Assembly: GCA_900757255.1 (NCBI GenBank)
Contig: CAAENE010000102.1
Location: 1 to 11,912 of the forward strand
DNA from: Clostridia bacterium
Lineage (GTDB): Bacteria; Bacillota; Clostridia; HGM11514
DNA length: 11,912 nt
Direction of reading: 5' to 3'
Positions 6,507 through 11,912 of this stretch are shown one piece after another. How positions within the stretch are numbered: the first letter of the stretch is position 1; each line of letters begins with the position of its first letter. Below the pieces are notes generated by a model. It was not told the DNA's origin and searched no databases. It was given only the letters and a program-made list of their open reading frames with translations. The translations under genes and the position numbers were made by a program.

Positions 6507-7340
6507 ATGCTGTTAGAACAAATCAATCCCTTTGTCAGATTTGCAAGATACATGAATATAGCAACAGAAAGTCATCCTGCATACATATCCTATGACGCAA
6601 GGCTTTTTTATACAATGGACAGCCAGGCAAAAATAAAGGTGCAGGGGACGTTTTATCTGATGAAAACCGGAAGCCTGCTCTTAATTCCGCCCGGAAAAGA
6701 ATATGTTTACCTTCCGGCAGGACAGATTCCCGTCCGTTACCTTATCTTAAATTTTGATTATACCCAGAACCATATTCACAGAAAAATCCCCGTACCGCCG
6801 GACATTCCGGAGCAATTTCAAAAAGAAAGGATATTGGATACGATAACCTTTACCGACATACCACAACTAAATGAACCTCTGTTTTTGCCGCAATGCGCCG
6901 AAGCCGAACCGCTGCTTATGGATATCGAAAAGGAGTACCGCAGACAGCTTATGTATCATAATATGGTAACCGGCTCTGCCCTGCGGCAGGTTTTGGCTCT
7001 GGTTGTCCGCAAGCTGTTAAGCCCGCCGGATACCGGAACAAACGAAATTATCCGTTTTATCCAGAACAATACCGCCCGAAATTTTTCAAACCGTGAACTT
7101 GGTGAACTATTCCATTTTCATCCTAACTATATCAACAGCATCATCAAAGCCTCAACCGGAATGTCTCTGCATCGATATGTCCTGAACGCCAAAATCAGCA
7201 AGGCGATCCGCCTGCTGGACACAACGCAGATGCCGGTCAGAGAAATCGCTCAGAAGGTCGGATTCACCGATATCAGCCATTTTTCAAAAGTATTTAAAAA
7301 AACTGCGGGTGCCAGCCCGAACAAATACCGTACACAGTAA
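6507..7340 (+). CDS. AraC-family transcriptional regulator
   Basis: This 277-residue protein has the standard AraC layout. The N-terminal ligand-binding cupin-like half includes FYLMKTGSLLLIPPGKEYVYLPAG (49-72) and VRYLILNFDY (76-85). The C-terminal DNA-binding half has two helix-turn-helix units. The first is FSNRELGELFHFHPNYINSIIKASTG (193-218). The second is MPVREIAQKVGFTDISHFSKVFKKTAGASPNKYR (242-275), with the family signature GF-D-SHFSK-FKK--G-SP-KYR. The ATG at 6507 is preceded by AAAGGTG (6491-6497). It is transcribed divergently from the isomerase/esterase/710-residue operon and shares its promoter palindrome, so that operon is the most likely target. Sugar-responsive activation is usual for the family. 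It converges with the aldolase operon and shares a terminator with it. Confidence 0.93.
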   Translation: MLLEQINPFVRFARYMNIATESHPAYISYDARLFYTMDSQAKIKVQGTFYLMKTGSLLLIPPGKEYVYLPAGQIPVRYLILNFDYTQNHIHRKIPVPPDIPEQFQKERILDTITFTDIPQLNEPLFLPQCAEAEPLLMDIEKEYRRQLMYHNMVTGSALRQVLALVVRKLLSPPDTGTNEIIRFIQNNTARNFSNRELGELFHFHPNYINSIIKASTGMSLHRYVLNAKISKAIRLLDTTQMPVREIAQKVGFTDISHFSKVFKKTAGASPNKYRTQ

Positions 7341-7477
7341 CCTATCACCGCGTCGAAAGGCAGTCGATTACTGGAATATCGGCAGGAATATTTCCCAATT
7401 GTTATGAAGTTATGAAAAAAGTTTATCCTAAAAGGTACGCGTGCCGTGCAGAACTTTTCTATAAAATTTTATTATAA

Positions 7478-7511
7478 CAAAAGCCTGCAAATATATATTT
7501 GCAGGCTTTTG
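7478..7511. terminator. Bidirectional terminator, 34-bp perfect palindrome
   Basis: CAAAAGCCTGCAAATAT followed directly by its exact reverse complement gives 17-bp arms. The folded RNA would have a GC-rich central stem with a run of T on the 3' side in both directions (CTTTTG on each strand). It lies 13 nt after the stop of the last aldolase gene (minus strand) and 138 nt after the araC stop (plus strand), so it serves both convergent units. Bases 7341-7477 show nothing else I can support. Confidence 0.9.
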
Positions 7512-7523
7512 TCCATAAAGGGT

Positions 7524-8393
7524 TTATTTCAAGTAGAGAGATGCTTTATCAAGGTCATTGAACAGCTTCATCTTTTGAACGACTACTTCTTTCATCGCTT
7601 CAATACAAGGAGGATAAATCGCATTCGGTTCTCTCCAGTCGGGATGTTCCTGTAATACCTGGCGGCATTTCTGATAGAATACATGCTTGGTGTCGCTGGA
7701 GATATTGATTTTGGAGATACCGATACGAACTGATTCGGCAATCTCATCATCCGGATTGCTGGAACCACCGTGCAGAACCAGCGGAACCGAAACGGTATCG
7801 CGGATTGTTTTGAGGAGGTCAAGCTTGAGCTCCGGTTTTTTACCTTTGGGATAGATACCATGCGCGGTACCAATCGCAACCGCCAGAGAATCGATTCCGG
7901 TTCTGTCAACAAAATCCTTTGCCTGCGCCGGATCAGTATAAATAACCTCGCTTGCACCGCTTTCAAAGGAGTCTCCGGTCTGACCGATTGTTCCAAGTTC
8001 CGCTTCCACCGAAACATTGGACGCCTTCGCCACTTCAACCACCTTTTGCGTAATGGCAACGTTTTCTTCGTAAGAAACCAGTGAAGCGTCAATCATAACA
8101 GAGGTGAATCCGCACCGGATAGCGCGCAGGACGTCCTCGAATGTACCTCCGTGATCTAAATGGATGACCATAGGCACTTTAGACTTATGCGCTTCTTCCA
8201 GTGCCATAGCGATAAAGCTGTCACCGACATAATCCAGCTCCGTCGGATGGAACGCCAGGATGACCGGCGCATTTTGTTCGTTCGCGCATTCCACAACACC
8301 TTTTAAAATAGCGTCACTGCCGATGTTGAAGGCAGGTACCGCAAATTCGTTTTTGTCAGCTACTGCAAGCAGGTCTTTCATATTCATTAACAT
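7524..8393 (-). CDS. Class II (zinc) aldolase, GatY/KbaY/FbaA type, second copy
   Basis: This 289-residue protein is a full-length class II ketose-phosphate aldolase. Family marks are AFNI (21-24), VIHLDHG (76-82, catalytic Asp80 and zinc ligand His81), GFTSVMIDAS (95-104), SVEAELGTIG (128-137, Glu132), AIGTAHGIY (173-181, His178), LVLHGGSS (205-212, His208) and KINISSD (228-234, Asn230 and Asp234). These enzymes reversibly cleave a ketose (bis)phosphate into dihydroxyacetone phosphate and an aldehyde. The likely place of action is the cytoplasm. The C-terminal 40 residues are longer than in the upstream paralogue. The gene starts 12 nt after the stop of the other aldolase gene, with AGGAGA as ribosome site, and is the last of the PTS operon. 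The actual sugar (fructose, tagatose or another ketose) is not determined by these motifs. Confidence 0.92.
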   Translation of the reverse strand: MLMNMKDLLAVADKNEFAVPAFNIGSDAILKGVVECANEQNAPVILAFHPTELDYVGDSFIAMALEEAHKSKVPMVIHLDHGGTFEDVLRAIRCGFTSVMIDASLVSYEENVAITQKVVEVAKASNVSVEAELGTIGQTGDSFESGASEVIYTDPAQAKDFVDRTGIDSLAVAIGTAHGIYPKGKKPELKLDLLKTIRDTVSVPLVLHGGSSNPDDEIAESVRIGISKINISSDTKHVFYQKCRQVLQEHPDWREPNAIYPPCIEAMKEVVVQKMKLFNDLDKASLYLK

Positions 8394-8405
8394 CGTAATC
8401 GTCTC

Positions 8406-9263
8406 CTATCTCTTGTTTTTTTGGTTGGACCCTGACAGGCGGATATAATACCGCACCAAATCAATACTGTCCTGTTCTACCTGATGCATCATTTCATAAA
8501 AATTGATATCAGGATTTTCGGCCAGCAGTTTGGCTGCCGCGTCCCGATTGGCGTTCATAAAGTCACAGCCGACATTTATTTTATTGATACCATTTTTGAC
8601 TGAATTGAGGATGTTTTCTTCCCCTGAACCGGAACCGCCGTGCAGTACCAGGGGCATATTGGTGAGCTGTTTGATTTCCCGCAGTCGGTCCATATCAAAT
8701 TTCGGAACCATCCCGTCCGGATAATCACCATGAGACGTACCAATCGAAATTGCCAATGCATCAATGCCGGATTCTTCTGCAAAGCGTTTGGCTTCCTGCG
8801 GATCGGTGTACATGGAATCCTGGGTGAATTTACCCCCCTCGCTGCCGCCAAGGCATCCGATCTCCCCCTCTACGCTGACCCCTCTTGGATGGGCGTATTG
8901 CACCACCTCTCTTGTCATTGCAATATTGCCGTCGAGATCAAATCGGGATGCATCTACCATAACGGATGAAAAACCGTCGTCAATGGCTTTGGTTAAATAG
9001 GCTACCTCTTCCCCATGGTCAAAGTTGAGGGCAACATCGATGGGAGAGCGCTGCGCCAGTTTTTTGACGATCATAGCAATCAGCTCAGTATCGCAATGGT
9101 TCAAAATATGGTCCTGGTGGAGGTTGACGATAACCGGTGCATTTTCCAGTTCGCCGGCGCGGATAACTGCCCTCGCCGTTTCCAGATTAAAACAGTTGAT
9201 AGCCATAATGGCATACTGTCCGCGATTGGCCGCATCCAGCATTTCCTTCATTGATACATACAT
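8406..9263 (-). CDS. Class II (zinc) aldolase, GatY/KbaY type, first copy
   Basis: This 285-residue protein is homologous to the next gene, and the two are clearly diverged. Marks are INCFN (22-26), LNFDHG (79-84, Asp82 and zinc ligand His83), GFSSVMVDAS (97-106), SVEGEIGCLGG (130-140, Glu134), SIGTSHGDYPDG (173-184, His178), LVLHGGSGSGE (206-216, His208) and KINVGCD (228-234, Asn230 and Asp234). The usual His two residues before the catalytic Asp is Asn80 here. All zinc ligands and the catalytic acid remain, so it should be active. ATG 9263 has AAGGAG 10 nt upstream; a Met at codon 5 is an alternative start. It lies 17 nt after the IIC gene, which supports it acting on the product of that PTS. 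Two adjacent aldolases suggest either different substrates or a hetero-oligomer; neither is shown by sequence alone. Confidence 0.92.
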   Translation of the reverse strand: MYVSMKEMLDAANRGQYAIMAINCFNLETARAVIRAGELENAPVIVNLHQDHILNHCDTELIAMIVKKLAQRSPIDVALNFDHGEEVAYLTKAIDDGFSSVMVDASRFDLDGNIAMTREVVQYAHPRGVSVEGEIGCLGGSEGGKFTQDSMYTDPQEAKRFAEESGIDALAISIGTSHGDYPDGMVPKFDMDRLREIKQLTNMPLVLHGGSGSGEENILNSVKNGINKINVGCDFMNANRDAAAKLLAENPDINFYEMMHQVEQDSIDLVRYYIRLSGSNQKNKR

Positions 9264-9280
9264 GGCCTCACCGCTCCTTT

Positions 9281-10357
9281 TTAATTAAATTTAATTTCAG
9301 AAAGGTCCGTTTCTTCTTCCTCTTCCTGTAATTCAACATCTTCCTTAGCGTCCTTTTTCAGCAGTACCAAAAGTGCTGCTGTAACGACAGTTCCTGCCGC
9401 CAGCGCCAACATGAAGCCCCATGGATTAATCATGGCCGGAACGATAAACATACCGCCGGAAGGTACCATGGACCCAACATTGAGCAGCATAATAATCGAG
9501 CCGCCGACAGCTGCGCCGACAGAACAGGACAGGATGACGCGAATCGGGTCAACCGCCGCAATCGGGATAACGCCTTCCGTAATCATGCAGATCCCCATCG
9601 GGAACGCTACCTTGATATTATCCACTTCACGTTTACTGTAACGTGACCGTTTAATGAGCCAGGAAAGGGTAACGCCGAACGGCGGGATCATGGAAGCGCA
9701 GATTTTAACAGCTTCCGGGCCGTAAATTCCCTGCATCAGCAGACCGTCGGCAAACAAAGAAGCAACTTTATTAACCGGTCCGCCGAAGTCAAAGGCCGCC
9801 ATAGCGCCCATAACCGCGCCGAAAACTGCCCTGGAGCCTGACTGCATGTTAACAAGGAAGGTTTCCAGCGCTCTGGAAGCCGCCGCGATCGGGCCGCCGA
9901 CTACAAAGAACATAATTAAACCAATAACAACGGATGAAATCAACGGAATAATCATCATCGGCATTAAGCCCTGTGCCCATTTCGGAACCTTTAAATGGGT
10001 CTTTAAGAAAGCAACGAAATAACCAGCGAGATAACCGCCGAGCATACCGCCGAGGAACCCGGCGCCCATGTTCTGTGCGATCATACCCATTAACAAACCA
10101 GGTGCAATACCAGGCCGGTCGGCAATAGAATACGCAATTGCCGCACCCATAACACCGGGCAGAAGCTGCATACCGTATACACCGAGCGTAACCGCCGCCT
10201 GCCAGATATTATATCCGGCCTTATAATCTTCAATCGTTGACGGATTGCCGCCAAAAATATTACCAATCGCAATTAACAAACCTGCTGCAACTACCAGGGG
10301 AAGCATAAAAGAGATACCCGTCAGGGCATGTTTTTTAAGCTGTAGCTTTTTCCACAT
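9281..10357 (-). CDS. PTS fructose-family EIIC membrane component
   Basis: This 358-residue integral membrane permease is the sugar channel of a fructose-family PTS. It has multiple hydrophobic segments, for example around residues 12-34, 55-80, 90-118, 130-156, 177-193, 257-273 and 280-330. Fructose-IIC signatures are visible: FDFGGPVNK (189-197), MITEGVIPIAAVDPIR (258-273) and GMFIVPAMINPWGF (302-315). The ATG at 10357 is chosen because GGAGG sits 8 nt before it; an in-frame TTG 15 nt upstream overlaps that ribosome site. The C-terminus ends in a hydrophilic, strongly acidic tail (about 336-358, with five Glu in a row). This tail may be what remains of a linker to domains that are fused in other family members. 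IIA and IIB are separate genes upstream. Fructose is the family's classic substrate, but this family also carries mannitol-like and other ketose sugars. Confidence 0.92.
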   Translation of the reverse strand: MWKKLQLKKHALTGISFMLPLVVAAGLLIAIGNIFGGNPSTIEDYKAGYNIWQAAVTLGVYGMQLLPGVMGAAIAYSIADRPGIAPGLLMGMIAQNMGAGFLGGMLGGYLAGYFVAFLKTHLKVPKWAQGLMPMMIIPLISSVVIGLIMFFVVGGPIAAASRALETFLVNMQSGSRAVFGAVMGAMAAFDFGGPVNKVASLFADGLLMQGIYGPEAVKICASMIPPFGVTLSWLIKRSRYSKREVDNIKVAFPMGICMITEGVIPIAAVDPIRVILSCSVGAAVGGSIIMLLNVGSMVPSGGMFIVPAMINPWGFMLALAAGTVVTAALLVLLKKDAKEDVELQEEEEETDLSEIKFN

Positions 10358-10377
10358 AAGAGAATCCTCCAATCATT

Positions 10378-10451
10378 TGCCGTTACGGCATTTTTATTCA
10401 TTCGACATCACCGGAACAACTTACTTCCGTATTCCTGCCTATGTAAGGCAG
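10378..10451. repeat. Two small inverted repeats in the IIB-IIC gap
   Basis: The 103-nt gap between IIB and IIC is the only sizeable gap in this operon. It holds CTGCCT/AGGCAG (10435-10451, 5-nt loop) and TGCCG/CGGCA (10378-10390, 3-nt loop). Neither is followed by a good T-run in the direction of transcription, so they are more likely mRNA processing or stability hairpins than terminators. They could also be chance. Confidence 0.35.
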
Positions 10452-10460
10452 ATAAAACTT

Positions 10461-10772
10461 TTATTTCCCTAACTCCGCTTTAATTTTATCAAGCAAAGCC
10501 TTTGGTGACTTGATCGCAATATGTGTCGGAACTTCTACAATCTTTTTCCCTTTGAACCGTTCCCGTCCGCTGACCTTGATGTCAGCTGCAATGATGACAA
10601 CATCGGCATCTTTGATTTCCTGCGCTGTGAGTTCATCCTCGGTCCCAATCGTCCCCTGTGTTTCAATGTGTGCCTCATGGCCGAGTTCCTTTGCGGCCTG
10701 AACCAATTTTTCTTTTGCAATATACGTATGGGCTATCCCAGACGTACAAGCGGCAATACCAACAATTTTCAT
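10461..10772 (-). CDS. PTS fructose-family EIIB component
   Basis: This 103-residue single-domain protein has the usual IIB(Fru) length. The phosphorylated cysteine loop is MKIVGIAACTSGIAHTYIAKEKL: Cys9 followed by TSGIAHT, close to the family's CPTGIAHT. The body IETQGTIGTEDELTAQEIKDADVVIIAADIKV (37-68) is also typical. It accepts phosphate from IIA and passes it to the sugar bound by IIC. GGGAGGAGG lies upstream of its ATG, 36 nt after the IIA stop. Confidence 0.95.
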   Translation of the reverse strand: MKIVGIAACTSGIAHTYIAKEKLVQAAKELGHEAHIETQGTIGTEDELTAQEIKDADVVIIAADIKVSGRERFKGKKIVEVPTHIAIKSPKALLDKIKAELGK

Positions 10773-10808
10773 ACTTACTTCCTCCTCCCGGAATTCAAAT
10801 TTAATATT

Positions 10809-11264
10809 TTAATCCTCTGAAAAAATACTGACAATTTCATCAACCGAATTGGCCTGCACCAATCTGCGGCAGGTCTCTTCACTGGCAAGCTTTCTTGCCA
10901 TTTGAGACAGCAGGCGGACATGTTCTCCGCCTTTTGCGTTGTCATCGACTGCAAGCAGGACAACCAGCTGTACCGGTTTTCCGTCAAATGTTTCCCATTC
11001 CAGCCCGCCGTCTTTCACAAGTCCGATGGCAACTGAGGTATCGTTTACAAATTTGGATTTACCGTGCGGAATGGCTACTCCGTTTCCGATACCGGTTGTC
11101 GATACGCTTTCTCTCTTATAAACGTCCTCTAAAAATGCCTGTTTGTCGGTGAGCACTCCCTGTTCAAACAGTAAATCGGTCAGAGCCTCAAGGGCGCTTT
11201 CCTTGGAACCCGGTTTTAGATCAAGCTTAACCAGTTCCGGCTTAATGACTTCGCTTACTTTCAT
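10809..11264 (-). CDS. PTS fructose-family EIIA component
   Basis: This 151-residue IIA(Fru/Mtl/Ntr)-type domain has the active histidine at His67 within GVAIPHGKS (62-70). Other family marks are the preceding RESVSTTGIGNG (51-62), VQLVVLLAVDD (98-108) and EHVRLLSQMARKL (114-126). A nitrogen-PTS (PtsN) identity is unlikely because cognate IIB and IIC follow directly. The ATG abuts the stop of the EI gene (TAAATG), and the ribosome site GAGGAGGTG lies inside the end of the EI gene, so the two are translationally coupled. It relays phosphate from HPr or EI to IIB Cys9. Confidence 0.95.
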   Translation of the reverse strand: MKVSEVIKPELVKLDLKPGSKESALEALTDLLFEQGVLTDKQAFLEDVYKRESVSTTGIGNGVAIPHGKSKFVNDTSVAIGLVKDGGLEWETFDGKPVQLVVLLAVDDNAKGGEHVRLLSQMARKLASEETCRRLVQANSVDEIVSIFSED

Positions 11265-11912
11265 TTAATCCACCTCCTCTAATATTTGGCTGATTTTTCG
11301 TTCATCCTCCATAGAAACAATTGTTTCAGCCAGCCTTTTGGCGTCCGCCGAATCAATACTTCCGATTTTATATTTCATCCGGCCTAACATCGGCAGCGGT
11401 ACACTGAACGATTTGAGGCCCATACCCAGCAGCAGCTTTGTAAATTTCAAATCAGCAGCCAAATCACCGCATACGCTGACTTCGATTCCTGCCTTTTCAC
11501 CTGTTTGAATGACATGTGCCAGCATTCGGATCACAGCGGGATGGCTTGGATTATATTCCTCCTGCACCTGTGCATTGCCTCGGTCAGCCGACATAATGTA
11601 TTGGGTCAGGTCGTTTGTCCCGATACTGAAAAAGTCGCAATGCTTTGCAAGATGTTCCGCCATAATGGCGCTTGCAGGGGTTTCAATCATAACGCCAAGC
11701 TTCACATGCTCGCAGCAGGGCACATTCTGACTCTTTAGATCCTGCTTGATTTCATTGAGCAAATCCCTTGTTTTTTCTATTTCCTGCACACTGGTGACCA
11801 TAGGCAGCATCAGCTTGATTTCATGATTGGCAGCGGCTCTTAATATCGCCTTTAGCTGCTGTGTAAACAGCTCTTTATTTCTTAGGCAAAGCCGGATACC
11901 GCGGTTTCCCAA
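11265..11912 (-). CDS. ptsI: PTS enzyme I, C-terminal part (cut by window edge)
   Basis: Only the last 216 codons are present; the 5' end lies beyond base 11912. The frame is open to the edge, so a start inside the window should not be inferred. This is the PEP-binding barrel of enzyme I: LGNRGIRLCL at the edge (the family's LGxRAIR element), IKLMLPMVTSVQEIE (32-46), KLGVMIETPASA (71-82), the signature DFFSIGTNDLTQYIMSADRGN (93-113) and the active-site cysteine in VSVCGDLAAD (145-154). The last element is usually CGExAGD. It takes phosphate from PEP and starts the relay to HPr. Being co-operonic with one set of EII genes, it may be a dedicated EI paralogue and not the housekeeping ptsI. HPr is not in the window. 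Confidence 0.93.
   Translation of the reverse strand: MGNRGIRLCLRNKELFTQQLKAILRAAANHEIKLMLPMVTSVQEIEKTRDLLNEIKQDLKSQNVPCCEHVKLGVMIETPASAIMAEHLAKHCDFFSIGTNDLTQYIMSADRGNAQVQEEYNPSHPAVIRMLAHVIQTGEKAGIEVSVCGDLAADLKFTKLLLGMGLKSFSVPLPMLGRMKYKIGSIDSADAKRLAETIVSMEDERKISQILEEVD

Noticed and set aside
9627..9646. 7-bp inverted repeat TCACGTT/AACGTGA
   Set aside because: It is within the IIC coding sequence in a conserved cytoplasmic-loop region, has no T-run, and is short enough to be chance.
10358..10372. TTG start extending the IIC protein by five residues
   Set aside because: The extension would encode the ribosome site of the better ATG at 10357.
10378..10400. Plus-strand terminator (small hairpin then TTTTT)
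   Set aside because: There is no plus-strand gene upstream and the stem is only 5 bp.
1..11912. Mobile element, phage, CRISPR or defence system
   Set aside because: I saw no transposase, integrase, tandem direct repeats, tRNA edge or defence-type domain anywhere in the window.

Overview
The window looks like a carbohydrate-use region from a low-to-moderate GC Gram-positive anaerobe. My best guess is a Clostridia/Oscillospirales-type Firmicute. The reasons are strong GGAGG-type ribosome sites, compact operons, a split fructose-family phosphotransferase system (PTS), LacI and AraC regulators, and clean intrinsic terminators. The taxonomy is inferred from style, not from a marker gene. I see no RNA gene, insertion sequence, integrase or CRISPR array, and no gene-free stretch over 300 bases.

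Region A (right half, minus strand, 11912 down to 7524) is one tightly packed operon entering from beyond the right edge. It holds the C-terminal part of PTS enzyme I, then IIA, IIB and IIC of the fructose family as separate proteins, then two tandem class II (zinc) aldolases of the GatY/KbaY type. It ends at a 34-bp perfect palindrome (7478-7511) that should also terminate the convergent araC-family gene. In outline, phosphate passes from PEP to EI, HPr (not seen here), IIA His67, IIB Cys9 and the sugar crossing IIC, and the aldolases then cleave a ketose phosphate. No sugar-phosphate kinase or isomerase for that route lies in the window.

Region B (middle) is a divergent pair. An AraC-family activator gene (plus strand, 6507-7340) faces away from a three-gene minus-strand operon (6405 down to 2140). 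That operon encodes an L-fucose/L-arabinose-isomerase-like protein, an SGNH/GDSL esterase (ATGA overlap with the first gene) and a 710-residue protein I do not recognise, which looks like a barrel enzyme of the glycoside-hydrolase kind. The intergenic region contains an unusual sequence: a 12-bp inverted repeat in which each strand spells the same promoter (TTGATT, 17 bp, TATAAT), so the two divergent promoters lie exactly on top of each other. The operon ends at a strong terminator (2100-2133).

Region C (left, minus strand) has a LacI-family repressor gene with its own near-consensus promoter and a 16-bp operator-like palindrome at the transcription start, followed by its own terminator. An RraA-like gene comes next, and a second copy of the same operator core lies just upstream of it. 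This suggests one LacI protein controls both itself and the RraA-like enzyme.

The most interesting candidates are the uncharacterised isomerase/esterase/710-residue cassette with its mirror-image promoter, and the small LacI/RraA regulon with matching operators.
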